Below the pieces are notes generated by a model. That model was not told the DNA's origin, searched no databases, and saw only the letters and a program-made list of their open reading frames with translations. Both the position numbers and the translations under genes were made by a program. A stretch of DNA of 36,359 bases from Bacteroidia bacterium (GTDB taxonomy: Bacteria > Bacteroidota > Bacteroidia > Bacteroidales > VadinHA17), in contig JAPLEB010000158.1 in the NCBI GenBank assembly GCA_026391555.1, positions 1 to 36,359 on the forward strand, given 5' to 3'. Of this stretch, positions 17,256-26,417 are shown piece by piece. Positions within the stretch are counted from its first letter, which is position 1; the number at the start of each line of letters is the position of its first letter.

Positions 17256-18761
17256 CTAATTGCAATATTTTTCTTTTGTATCTGCAACTGCATTACCACC
17301 TGTAACATTTTCAGGATGATCTTCATGAAGAAGAGCTTTCATTTGTTGGACTACATCGGCATATTTTGAATTAGCCGCAAGGTTATGCAATTCGTGTTGG
17401 TCAGCTTTTTCATTGTACAATTCTACTCCCATCTTTCCGAATCCCCATTCGGTATATCGCCATTCTTCTGTACGGACGCTATGACCAGGTGTATTTCCTC
17501 TCTGAACCTGGGTGAAAGCCGGATGCTTCCATGCTGCTTCAGGGTTTTTAAGAAGAGGAAATAAACTATACCCTTGAATATTATCAGGAGGTATCAAACC
17601 TGTAAGTTCGGCAAGTGTTGGATAAATGTCTATGAGCTCAACTGTACGATTACATATCTTTCCGGCTGATTTAACTTCAGGAACAGAAATGATTAGAGGA
17701 CTTTTGGCTGATTCTTCAAAACAACTTTGTTTAAACCATAAGCCATGTTCTCCAAGATGGTATCCATGATCGCTCCAAAAAACGACAATGGTATTATCAC
17801 TTAACCCCAATGAATCAAGGGCATCGAGTAACCGTCCGATTTGGGCATCCACGAATGAAATAGCAGCAAAATAAGCCAGTTTACATTCCATGGCCTGTCC
17901 GGTGGTGATGCCAAAATATGGCCATGGTTTGGTGGAAGCTAAGGCCAGTTCAGGATAATCATTCGGTGTTTCTGCAGAAATTTCAGGAAGGCTCATATCG
18001 TCGGGATTATACATGTCGAAATACTTACTGGGTGTTATCCAGGGGGTATGAGGTTTATAGAAACCGGCAGCAATAAAAAACGGTTTATCTTTATGCTTCT
18101 CTAACAGCTTAATAGTTTCAGTGGCAACTTTGCCATCAGTATGTTCATCGTCTTTTCCCTTCTTGTCGGAAAGATAGGCCATTGCAGAACCCAAACCTTT
18201 TTTGGGAGTATAATTTATGACGTCAAGTTCAAGGGAAGATTTATCAAGACCGGACGGGTTAATGCGTTCCATCCAGGATGCCCTGTCGTCTAAGCCATTC
18301 GTACCTATATCACCCGGGTTTCCATAATGGTACATCTTTCCTACACGGGCAACAAAGTAGCCGTTATTAATAAACATTTGTGGAAGAGTTACCACATCAG
18401 GCATATCCTGCCTGAAATGATATTTCAAATCAAAAACACGGGTTTTGTCAGGGCGCAAGCCGGTTAAAAGGGAGCTGCGGCTGGGACTGCTGAGAGGGAA
18501 CTGGCAATAAGAGTTTGCAAAAGCGATGCCTTTCGAGGCGATACGGTCGATATTTGGAGATTTTACCAATGGATGACCGTAGCAACCCAGGTCATTGTTC
18601 ATGTCATCAACGGCGATGAAGAGAACGTTCATTTTCTTCCCCTGGGCATGAATTGTACTAGCGGTAACCGTAAGGGCCAGGGGAATCATTATACCAACAG
18701 GCAGACTGCGTAAGCCTGCCTGACGGATGAAGTTTCTGCGATCAATATTTTTCATGTTCAT
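17256..18761 (-). CDS. Ser-type sulfatase, iduronate-2-sulfatase-like, Tat signal
   Basis: I choose ATG 18761 (501 residues); the frame extends five codons to ATG 18776. The N-terminus MNMKNIDRRNFIRQAG followed by a hydrophobic run is a twin-arginine signal. The sulfatase core follows: metal ligands in NVLFIAVDDMN (Asp52, Asp53), the formylglycine motif SSPSRSSLLTGLRP with Ser91 at the modified position in place of Cys, the region VARVGKMYHYGNPG, and the C-terminal metal-ligand segment VVFWSDHGYHLGEHG. The pattern around the active site (TGLRPDKTRVFDL) is that of iduronate-2-sulfatase relatives. Ser-type enzymes need the radical-SAM maturase anSME, which is not encoded in this window. The enzyme should remove sulfate esters from a glycan in the periplasm. 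Its upstream region is the second copy of the regulatory block. Confidence 0.93.
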   Translation of the reverse strand: MNMKNIDRRNFIRQAGLRSLPVGIMIPLALTVTASTIHAQGKKMNVLFIAVDDMNNDLGCYGHPLVKSPNIDRIASKGIAFANSYCQFPLSSPSRSSLLTGLRPDKTRVFDLKYHFRQDMPDVVTLPQMFINNGYFVARVGKMYHYGNPGDIGTNGLDDRASWMERINPSGLDKSSLELDVINYTPKKGLGSAMAYLSDKKGKDDEHTDGKVATETIKLLEKHKDKPFFIAAGFYKPHTPWITPSKYFDMYNPDDMSLPEISAETPNDYPELALASTKPWPYFGITTGQAMECKLAYFAAISFVDAQIGRLLDALDSLGLSDNTIVVFWSDHGYHLGEHGLWFKQSCFEESAKSPLIISVPEVKSAGKICNRTVELIDIYPTLAELTGLIPPDNIQGYSLFPLLKNPEAAWKHPAFTQVQRGNTPGHSVRTEEWRYTEWGFGKMGVELYNEKADQHELHNLAANSKYADVVQQMKALLHEDHPENVTGGNAVADTKEKYCN

Positions 18762-18789
18762 TTTGTGAAAGTACATGTTTAATAGTGAT

Positions 18790-19000
18790 ATTTTATATTA
18801 AATTCAATAATAATCACATGTCCTGATTCACTTATTTCAGATCCAAATAATTATCTTTGGTTTATCTACAAAAACATTTAGCAATGTTAGAGCAGAATTG
18901 TATACGAAAAAATGTACAATTGTATCAATTTTGTGTACTATTTAAATATTTGTTATTTGATTCCGGTCTAAAAAAATGTCTTTTTTACTAATTACCAATC
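18790..19000. repeat. Duplicated regulatory block, copy B
   Basis: Second copy of the block at 491-700 (about 95% identical by eye, one single-base indel). It ends about 30 nt upstream of the sulfatase start region, in the same orientation relative to its gene as copy A. No plus-strand gene lies on the other side, which argues that the conserved element serves the minus-strand gene and not the divergent one. Confidence 0.85.
18896..18938. promoter_or_regulatory. Tandem direct-repeat operator (two units), copy B
   Basis: Identical to 596-638: two adjacent units, each starting AATTGTAT and ending TGTAC, at 18896-18917 and 18918-18938. They lie about 135-175 nt upstream of the sulfatase start. 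Probably the binding site of the AraC-type regulator encoded at 782, as an activator site; this is inference from perfect conservation inside a slightly diverged repeat. Confidence 0.55.
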
Positions 19001-19549
19001 ATCTATAGAGTTCGTAAAGTTAAAACGCTACTGTCTCGTTAAAAGAGACTGAATGACAGTTGTTTATAATCAAGTTCTTTAACATTTTTGTAATCATTAT
19101 TTGCAAGTAGTTCTTTTACAGGTGTTTTGTGTAAAAGTGATTAACTCAGGTTTTGTAGAAATTTGCAGGTTACTTAACTTACCGTTGGCTTTAACCAACG
19201 GGTCAGGATACACAACAACCCGGGCTTTAGCCCAAAAACGAATCAAATCGTCACGCACCAAAAAAACGCTATAACATCGATGTACAAATGATTTCAAAGA
19301 TCTATGTTTAATTTTAAGTGGACACTAATGATGTAAAAGCGTGAAAATATGACTATGAATCACTTTGAAAGCGAATGAAAATCCACCTGATTTCCCTGAT
19401 TTTGAGGCAAAAGCAGGGGCTCCCTTCGCAAAAATCCACAGGGGCGAAGCAGAAGTGTAAATTTCCTGTGGTATAATTTTCAATTTAGAATTTCAGGTGT
19501 TACTTAAATATTGAAAATTTATTGATGGTTAATATTAATACCAATTAAA
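19001..19549. other. Non-coding stretch between the sulfatase block and the SusD operon end
   Basis: I see no credible gene here. The stretch contains two REP-like palindromes (19182-19233, listed separately) and several short inverted repeats, for example ACTGTC at 19031-19036 with GACAGT at 19056-19061. Another is CCACAGG around 19420 with CCTGTGG around 19470. A 66-codon open frame on the minus strand at 19097-19297 runs straight through the palindromes and is not gene-like. Confidence 0.5.
19182..19233. repeat. REP-like pair of short palindromes
   Basis: Two GC-rich hairpins lie 20 nt apart in AT-rich intergenic DNA. The first is CCGTTGG/CCAACGG with loop CTTTAA (19182-19201, 7-bp stem). 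The second is GGGCT/AGCCC with a TT centre (19222-19233), preceded by CCC. Such paired palindromes of the types 'CCGTTGG..CCAACGG' and 'GGGCTTTAGCCC' are common dispersed elements in Bacteroidota and are usually linked to REP-associated tyrosine transposases. None is encoded in the window. Confidence 0.55.
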
Positions 19550-19580
19550 ACTTCAGGCAAGAAATATTCTTGCCTGAAGT
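19550..19580 (-). terminator. Rho-independent-type terminator for the SusC/SusD operon
   Basis: Perfect 14-bp stem: ACTTCAGGCAAGAA at 19550-19563 and its complement at 19567-19580, with a 3-nt loop. On the minus strand it follows the SusD stop (19659) by about 80 nt and is followed by TTTTAATT. It may act in both directions, but only a minus-strand operon ends here. Confidence 0.7.
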
Positions 19581-19658
19581 ACTAAACTAAAACTATGGGA
19601 AATCCAAGCGCCCAAAAAACTACTATAAAATTAATTTTCATTTATGGGTTGTTAGTTT

Positions 19659-21524
19659 TTACTCATCACCATAACCTGATGGTGTAAAATCTGTGGTCAC
19701 GGTTCCACCATATCCTAAATTTTGTTCCATGACAGCATCTTTATTTTCATCAATAACAGCAAAAGGAATGGGCCACAGCTTATGAAAATCCTTGATGTAT
19801 CCGCTTGAATAAGTATTATATTTCCGTACCCTCTCTAAGAATTTGCCGGTTCTCAATAAGCTAATTCTTCTTTCTTCTTCAGTAATCAATTCTCTGGCAC
19901 GTTCATCAAGAATAAAATCGATACTCACATCTCCGCCCGATATTGAAGAGGCATTCGATCTATTCCGTACCTTATTGATCCAAATGGCAGCTTCCGGACT
20001 ATTTCCATTCATAAGCTGTGCTTCAGCATATAATAAATATGTTTCAGCAAGTCGTGTAAAGGTAAATGCTATATGATAATCTTTCGTGCTGAGAAAGTTG
20101 ATAGTAGTCGTCGCATCAACTTCCCATTTCCTGGAATACAAAGGCGTGTAAAGGTATATATTGATTGGTTTATTCAGATTATCCAAATCAAATTTAAAAA
20201 AAGCATAAATGGTATCACCTTTATTGTTTTGGTTCATATTGATGACGTTATTACTAATCAGAGTTTGTTCCAGCGTATAGGTAGGAGGATCGGTAACGTT
20301 GCCATTTCCATTCCAGTCATATACCCAATGTTTTCTTATTGAGGTGTGTTGTCCACGTATATCGCTCATTTCAAATAAGAAATTATCACGTCCATCGTCA
20401 TTATGCCATAACCATTTATCGATTATATGAGGATTTAAAGGATCTTTTAAATCTTTGATTTTATCATAGAGATTGTAAAGATTTTCATCCATCATCGACC
20501 ATGGAGTCATTACATAACGTGCTGACCCCCATCCTCCCCATCTTATATAACTCTCAGTAGTTTTTGGTATCCTATTCCAATTCTTGTACTCACCAGTCCA
20601 TGACTGCATTAAGTTTGTTTCCACGGCACCAGGAACATTCACCCCATTTGCCATAACAAACAAAGATTCAGTATTTCCATTACTAGGATACGGGTTGCGA
20701 ATAATGTCTATGATTAGATTTTTATCAGCATTACCAACATATTTACCGAACCGCGATTTTACCAGTTGATAAGTACCAGATTCAACCACAGGCTTGAGTA
20801 CATCAATGGCTTGTTGAAACTCTCCGGTTGAAAGGTATAATTCACCCAGGAAATGGCTGGCAACAGCTCCATTGACACGAGTTATATCATCAGTTTTAAT
20901 GGGTAGATTTTCGACAGCATAGGATAAGTCTTTTTCCATTTGGGATTTGATTTCATCAATTGAATTTCGTTTCCAGGCATTGCTGTAATTTGAACCATCT
21001 ATTTCTTCTATACTTAAAGGAACAGGTCCAAAGGCATATATCAGTAGTCTGTACGCCCAGGCCCGTGCAAATTTTGCCTCAGAAATGATGGTTTTTTTGT
21101 TAATTTCATCCTGCTCATCAGTTATGCCTTCCCAGTCCACATCGCCTTCTGCTCTATTAATGATCAAATTGGATGAATTGATAATTTGATATAACCAATT
21201 CCAATTCTCTAATAATTCCACCCAACCGGGTGAAAAGGAACTTAAATCAGCTTCTTCAGTTTTTCGCGAACCTGTAACATCCGTATTATAGACCCAAAGT
21301 ATTTGCCTGGTGGTACCTCCACCATCGCCTAAAAGTATGATTTGGCGCATATTGGAATAAATCGCACTCATTCCGGAATAGAATCCTGTGTAATTTACAT
21401 AAAGGTTTTCTGCGAATATATTATCCTTGGGTGCTTCCCTTAGGAATTCTTCTTCATTGCAACTAAATATTGCAAAAAAGCTTACCAGTAAAATGGTTGT
21501 AAAATATTTATTTTTCATCTTCAT
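19659..21524 (-). CDS. SusD-like outer-membrane nutrient-binding lipoprotein
   Basis: A 621-residue lipoprotein with lipobox FAIFSC (Cys22). SusD features are the N-terminal EEFLREAPKDNIFAENLYVN segment, the helix IISEAKFARAWAYRLLIYAFGPVPL, TPR-like helices about 190-250, and the C-terminal FILDERARELITEEERRISLLRTGKF followed by KLWPIPFAVIDENKDAVMEQNLGY, a typical SusD ending. The middle part (about 280-440) is Trp-rich (SWTGEYKNWNRIPKT, WGGWGSARYVMTPWS), suggesting an aromatic ligand platform. It pairs with the SusC at 21534-25022 (gap 9 nt) and should be transcribed together with it. Confidence 0.95.
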   Translation of the reverse strand: MKMKNKYFTTILLVSFFAIFSCNEEEFLREAPKDNIFAENLYVNYTGFYSGMSAIYSNMRQIILLGDGGGTTRQILWVYNTDVTGSRKTEEADLSSFSPGWVELLENWNWLYQIINSSNLIINRAEGDVDWEGITDEQDEINKKTIISEAKFARAWAYRLLIYAFGPVPLSIEEIDGSNYSNAWKRNSIDEIKSQMEKDLSYAVENLPIKTDDITRVNGAVASHFLGELYLSTGEFQQAIDVLKPVVESGTYQLVKSRFGKYVGNADKNLIIDIIRNPYPSNGNTESLFVMANGVNVPGAVETNLMQSWTGEYKNWNRIPKTTESYIRWGGWGSARYVMTPWSMMDENLYNLYDKIKDLKDPLNPHIIDKWLWHNDDGRDNFLFEMSDIRGQHTSIRKHWVYDWNGNGNVTDPPTYTLEQTLISNNVINMNQNNKGDTIYAFFKFDLDNLNKPINIYLYTPLYSRKWEVDATTTINFLSTKDYHIAFTFTRLAETYLLYAEAQLMNGNSPEAAIWINKVRNRSNASSISGGDVSIDFILDERARELITEEERRISLLRTGKFLERVRKYNTYSSGYIKDFHKLWPIPFAVIDENKDAVMEQNLGYGGTVTTDFTPSGYGDE

Positions 21525-21533
21525 TATTTTTTT

Positions 21534-24500
21534 TTAAAATGACATTCTCAATCCGAAAACAAAGTTTCTTGACCTGGGAACTCCCAATTGACTATCATAT
21601 TCGGGATCCATTCCGGGCCACCAAGAAAATGTGTAGACGTTTTTAACATTTACATAAGTTTCCAGCTGTGATATAGGCCATGACCATTTTGACACAGGGA
21701 ATGTGTAACTCAGTGTAACATCCTGCAGCCTTACATAATCGGCACTAAAATACGGGCTATAGTATTTGAGTAATTTTGAAATATTTCCCATAGCTAATCC
21801 AGGGAATTCAGTTGTCGGATTTTCGGGCGTCCAGTAAGGTATATTAGCTTTTATTCTTTGTGTAGTGTTGATCAGTTCATATAATTTAGTAACTCCCCAA
21901 ACGCCATTGAAAAAGAAACTGAATGTCCAGTTATTATACTTGAAGGTATTTGTTATTCCCGCTAATACATCTGGTACCCGGTCTCCATGCAAAACCATAT
22001 CACCTGATCCTCCAAATGTTCCATCTCCATCAACGTCTTTAAAGGTGGGCATCCCTGGTCTTATTGTAGGTGATATCACTATAATTTCAGCAGCCGCTTC
22101 CGGTGTTAATTGATAATTTTTTTTCGCGTCCAAAATAAATTCACCATTGGCATCCCGCATAAAATCTTCTGCTTGTAGAATTCTATCAAATTCATAATCA
22201 AAATTCACATCCACCGGCTGACCAATAAACCATCCACTGGCAACGTCATCTATGTAATTTCCATCGGCACCTTTCATCCCAACATTTACTATTTTGGATT
22301 TGTAGTAGGTGAAATTTAAATCGGCTCTCCATGAAAAGTTTGGGGTACTAATGTTAACGGTCGATATCTGAAATTCAAGTCCGTGATTCTTAGTTTCTCC
22401 AATATTTCTAAGAATTGAAGTAGTTCCATTAATAGATGAAATGGTCTCATTTAGCAGCAAATCATACGTATTAGATGTATAGGCATCCAGGCTTCCTTTA
22501 ATTTTACCGCTAAAAAAAGAGAAATCAACTCCCAGGTTTAAGGATTTAGTTGTTTCCCAGCCCAGATCTGGGTTCGACAAAGCCTGGGGGTAATAACCAT
22601 ATTTTATTGTCTGGTTTTGATTAATATAATCTAAGGAAGACAATAACGGCAACTTTGAATAGGCTTCGATGGCTTCATTACCGCTTTTACCGTATGATAA
22701 GCGCAATTTTAAATCAGTTTGTTCTAAATTTTCAAGAAAGCCTTCATTGGTTATATTCCATCCTACAGCTATAGATGGAAAAATGCCGAATTTAGTATCA
22801 TTTCCAAATGCCGAAAAACCATCCCTTCGAACCGTAGCTGTGAACATATATCGCTTATCAAAGCCATAATTTGCTCTTAACATTTGTGAAATATAAGAGC
22901 TTTTGCTATAACTGGATTGAGCTGTCAGCACTTCTGCCTTTGAGGCCTGGTAAAAAGTCATTACGTCATTGGCAAATCCCATTCCGTCAATGATATCCTG
23001 CTCACTTTTTCTTGCTTGTGCACTGTATAATCCGGTAAGGAACAATGAGTGCCGTCCAAAATTTTTGGTGTAGGAAAGAATGTTTTCTGCCAGCCAATCA
23101 CTCGCTTTAATTTTTCCGATATTTAAAATTCCACTTTGGATAGCTCCTTCACGCGTATTATTTCCACGGTAAGTTCTATCGTCACGGGTTCTCAAATGGT
23201 ATGCTGCATTAAATTTATAATGAAGGCCTTTAATACCGGGAATATCTATATCCAGATAATGATTCGTAATAATCTCATTTTCAAAATCCTCGTTTTTAAA
23301 TAATAAAGGTTCCAAGGGATTCATTGTAGCATCTTCGTTCACCGGATACAAATCGATAGAACCATCTTCGTTATAGGCATTCGCCACCCGACTCGTGTAA
23401 AGAGGCGTGAGCGCTCCATCCCAGACTGCCAATCCACTTCTGTCCATAAAATTAAATGAAGTATTTGTACCATATTTTACTCCGGTAAGCAATCCCTGGT
23501 TTATATTGAACCTTAATCCTGAGCGGGTAAAATCATCTCCTTTAGAAATACCCTTAACATCAGAGAAATTACCGGAAATGTAGTACTTTGTATCCTCATC
23601 GCCCCCCGATATGGAAATATTATGTTGCTGCTTATACCCCACTCGGGTTGCAAAATCAATCCAGTCAGTGTTGCGTCCTCCTTCCGGATAGGCAAATTCG
23701 TTAGCTATTTGTTGCAATGTTGCCCAATCGTGCACCGTAGTCGGATATTTTGACAAAATATTATCCCTAAAGCCAGTCCAGGTTTGTCCCGGATATCCCT
23801 CCATAAAAGCCGCTATAAATGTGTTTTTCGTTTCATCACCAATATAAATCGCAGAAATTGTAGTCTTTAAATCAACTTTACTACTTGGTGATGATAGTGG
23901 AACAGTAATCCCTCTTTCCCAATCATATTTCCATTGATCACCGGCATCCTGAATATCCTCGATGGGTGTCATATAGTCCAAGCTATAAGATCCATCGTAG
24001 GATATTTTAACCTTCCCTGAGCTACCTTGCTTCGTAGTAATCAATATAACGCCATTTGCTCCACGGGATCCGTAAATAGCTGTGGAAGAAGCATCTTTAA
24101 GCATGTCAAGTCTTTCAATATCATTTGTATTAATAGTTGACATACCTCCTTCATAAGGTACACCATCAAGGACAATAAGTGGATTGCTACTGGCAGTAAT
24201 CGAGTTTTGACCCCTTATTAAAATGCTTGCATTATCTTCAGCAGTCGAACTGCTGGTAGTTACTGTTATCCCTGCCATATTTCCTTGCAGGGCCTGCGCG
24301 AGATTGGTTTGCGGACGTTCTTTCAGAATGTCTGAGCCTAAAGAGACCACTGATCCGGTGATATCACTTCTCTTTTGTGTCCCATACCCAACAACCACAA
24401 CCTCTTCAAGGCCAATTGCCAATTCAGCCATAATTACATTGATCTGGGTTAATGTCCCAATGGTGATTTCCCGGGGTTCCATACCGATAAATGTGAATGT

Positions 24501-25022
24501 AAGGCTTTGTGATCCCTGAGGAATTTCAATACTGTATTTACCGGCAATATCGGTTATCGTTCCCAGGGTTGTTCCGGTAACAACAACATTCACACCAGGA
24601 ACGGGGGTACCATCCTTTCCGGTAACAGTACCGGTTACTTTTTGTTGTTGTAACAGTTCCCTCGGAACTATTACGATCAGATTATTATCATAAGCTTTAT
24701 AGGTCAGTGGAGATTTCGAAAAAATCTCATCTAACACACCTGTAATGTTTTTGTTATCTGCTTTTACATCAATCAGTTCATTCATAACCAGCAAGTCGTC
24801 GCTGTAAAAAAACCGGAGCTGACTCTGTTGCTCAATTGATTTCAGCACCTCGCGAATGGATTTATCCTGAACATTCAGATTGACTGTAATTTGGGAGTAC
24901 ACATTTGCACTAACTTGCAGAACGCTTAAAAAAACGATGATCAGAGCTAGTTTCATGGTTAACAGAATTTTTTTTATTCCCGATTTCGTTAAAGGAATAA
25001 GGTTTGGAAGTTTTTTTTTCAT
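21534..25022 (-). CDS. SusC-like TonB-dependent transporter with STN signalling domain
   Basis: A 1162-residue protein. After the signal peptide (about 1-43) comes an STN domain (about 47-120: VQDKSIREVLKSIEQQSQLR to NNLIVIVP). Then follow a carboxypeptidase-regulatory-like domain (about 130-202), a canonical TonB box LEEVVVVGYGTQKR (205-218), the plug (about 222-330: SILIRGQNSITASSNPLIVL, MLKDASSTAIYGSRGANGVI) and the barrel ending in FVFGLRMSF. The STN domain contacts a FecR-type anti-sigma factor through the periplasm, so this transporter should both import its ligand and report it. The FecR (25190) and ECF sigma (26418) genes directly upstream fit this exactly. The substrate is not readable, although the Trp-rich SusD partner suggests a glycan. 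Confidence 0.96.
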   Translation of the reverse strand: MKKKLPNLIPLTKSGIKKILLTMKLALIIVFLSVLQVSANVYSQITVNLNVQDKSIREVLKSIEQQSQLRFFYSDDLLVMNELIDVKADNKNITGVLDEIFSKSPLTYKAYDNNLIVIVPRELLQQQKVTGTVTGKDGTPVPGVNVVVTGTTLGTITDIAGKYSIEIPQGSQSLTFTFIGMEPREITIGTLTQINVIMAELAIGLEEVVVVGYGTQKRSDITGSVVSLGSDILKERPQTNLAQALQGNMAGITVTTSSSTAEDNASILIRGQNSITASSNPLIVLDGVPYEGGMSTINTNDIERLDMLKDASSTAIYGSRGANGVILITTKQGSSGKVKISYDGSYSLDYMTPIEDIQDAGDQWKYDWERGITVPLSSPSSKVDLKTTISAIYIGDETKNTFIAAFMEGYPGQTWTGFRDNILSKYPTTVHDWATLQQIANEFAYPEGGRNTDWIDFATRVGYKQQHNISISGGDEDTKYYISGNFSDVKGISKGDDFTRSGLRFNINQGLLTGVKYGTNTSFNFMDRSGLAVWDGALTPLYTSRVANAYNEDGSIDLYPVNEDATMNPLEPLLFKNEDFENEIITNHYLDIDIPGIKGLHYKFNAAYHLRTRDDRTYRGNNTREGAIQSGILNIGKIKASDWLAENILSYTKNFGRHSLFLTGLYSAQARKSEQDIIDGMGFANDVMTFYQASKAEVLTAQSSYSKSSYISQMLRANYGFDKRYMFTATVRRDGFSAFGNDTKFGIFPSIAVGWNITNEGFLENLEQTDLKLRLSYGKSGNEAIEAYSKLPLLSSLDYINQNQTIKYGYYPQALSNPDLGWETTKSLNLGVDFSFFSGKIKGSLDAYTSNTYDLLLNETISSINGTTSILRNIGETKNHGLEFQISTVNISTPNFSWRADLNFTYYKSKIVNVGMKGADGNYIDDVASGWFIGQPVDVNFDYEFDRILQAEDFMRDANGEFILDAKKNYQLTPEAAAEIIVISPTIRPGMPTFKDVDGDGTFGGSGDMVLHGDRVPDVLAGITNTFKYNNWTFSFFFNGVWGVTKLYELINTTQRIKANIPYWTPENPTTEFPGLAMGNISKLLKYYSPYFSADYVRLQDVTLSYTFPVSKWSWPISQLETYVNVKNVYTFSWWPGMDPEYDSQLGVPRSRNFVFGLRMSF

Positions 25023-25189
25023 AATTTTGTAATGTTTTTAAAGTTTAACAAACCAATGTTCTCCTGAAAAAAGTTACATTGGGTAAATTTGTAAAAACCT
25101 GGCGCGGGGTGTTTCAGCATCCTGCGCTTGTGTTTAAGGGCATGTTTTTATTTTCTCATAGGCAAGATTTATTAGGTTATTCAAACTAT

Positions 25190-26350
25190 TTATTGTTGGT
25201 TATACAGACGTTTATTAAGTTCTTCAAAGTTTTTATTTTCCGATAAAGTAACTACCCTCCCTTTCAGTTTGAAATTAATCGGGGCCGAAATGCTCATAAC
25301 CTGAAGTACCTGTTCTATTGGCTCAGCAATTATGATTCCTGTGAACCGGAAAGTTTTTAACCGTTCAGACTCAAAATGTATCTGAACATCGAATTTGCGC
25401 TCAAGTTCAATTGCTATTTGTGAAAGACTTTGCTTCTCAAAAATCCAGCGGCTTTCTTTCCATGATATGACCGGCTCTACATTAACATTTTCTGCAATTA
25501 GCCTCGGTATTGCTATTGATTTTTGCACCTGCAAAGGCTGTATGTTATTTTCGGTTTTCCCCTTTAGAATGGCTGTTTCATCAACCATCATTGAATTTTC
25601 CTTGAAAAAGGTAAGTTTCTGGTTTGGTTTAAGAACCATTACTTCAGCCATGTTTTTGTCAGTTATCTCTTCTATTTTTACGGAACCTTCTACCAGCGTG
25701 GTTTCAATTGTTTTGTCATCTGGATAGGCTTTTATATTAAAAGTTGTTCCCAACGCCCTTACATTTAAATACGAAGTTTTAACTGTAAAGGGTCTTGCAG
25801 CATCTTTAGCAACTTTAAAGTATCCTTCTCCTTCAAGCTGTACAACTCTGTCTTCTATACCAAACCGGTTATCGTACTTTAATCTGCTTCCTGCATTCAA
25901 TGTAATTGTTGTTCCATCAGATAAAGAGAATTGGGCGCGGGATCCCATTGGAACAATTAATTCACTGAAGCTCTGTTTGGGATTTGTGACCTGGTTCTTA
26001 CCTATATAATAAAACAACAGGCCGCTTAAAGAAAAAGCAACAACAAATATTGCTGCATACCTGGCTATTATTATAAATAAATTGGTTCTGTTAAAGCCAA
26101 TTTGTAAATCTTCTTTGGCTTTAATTTTTTGCTTAAATTTCCAAAAACCCTCCTGAAAATTATATCCGGGATTTTTTAAAGATGATTTAGCTGTGATCCA
26201 TATTTCGCAATATTCATCAAAATGACGTTTATTGGCGTTGTTAAGTTTTATCCAATTGATGAGCTCTCTTGTCTCATCAGCGGTTAATTCTCCTTTCAGA
26301 TAGCCGGGAATAAAATTGTCAGGCGATTGTTTGTTTTCTGTCGTTTGCAT
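25190..26350 (-). CDS. FecR-family anti-sigma factor
   Basis: A 386-residue inner-membrane protein. The cytoplasmic N-terminus (1-89) is the sigma-binding anti-sigma part, including GYLKGELTADETRELINWI. A single transmembrane helix spans about 91-116 (LFIIIARYAAIFVVAFSLSG). The periplasmic FecR domain covers about 128-225 (VPMGSRAQFSLSDGTTITLN, VVQLEGEGYFKVAKD), and a C-terminal DUF4974/STN-like domain covers about 310-382 (WIFEKQSLSQIAIELERKFD to VVTLSE). It should hold the ECF sigma factor at 26418 inactive until the STN domain of the SusC at 21534 signals ligand. It lies 67 nt after the sigma gene and 167 nt before the SusC gene; the latter gap may hold the sigma-dependent promoter. Confidence 0.95.
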   Translation of the reverse strand: MQTTENKQSPDNFIPGYLKGELTADETRELINWIKLNNANKRHFDEYCEIWITAKSSLKNPGYNFQEGFWKFKQKIKAKEDLQIGFNRTNLFIIIARYAAIFVVAFSLSGLLFYYIGKNQVTNPKQSFSELIVPMGSRAQFSLSDGTTITLNAGSRLKYDNRFGIEDRVVQLEGEGYFKVAKDAARPFTVKTSYLNVRALGTTFNIKAYPDDKTIETTLVEGSVKIEEITDKNMAEVMVLKPNQKLTFFKENSMMVDETAILKGKTENNIQPLQVQKSIAIPRLIAENVNVEPVISWKESRWIFEKQSLSQIAIELERKFDVQIHFESERLKTFRFTGIIIAEPIEQVLQVMSISAPINFKLKGRVVTLSENKNFEELNKRLYNQQ

Positions 26351-26417
26351 AATATTATGTTCTAATTGTTAAGACAGGAAAAAAATTGTACAGGGTGAAA
26401 AGGAGATGAAATATTTT

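Noticed and set aside
19097-19297. 66-codon open frame on the minus strand
   Set aside because: It reads straight through two REP-like palindromes, has no leader or domain, and no similarity I recognise; it is a chance frame.
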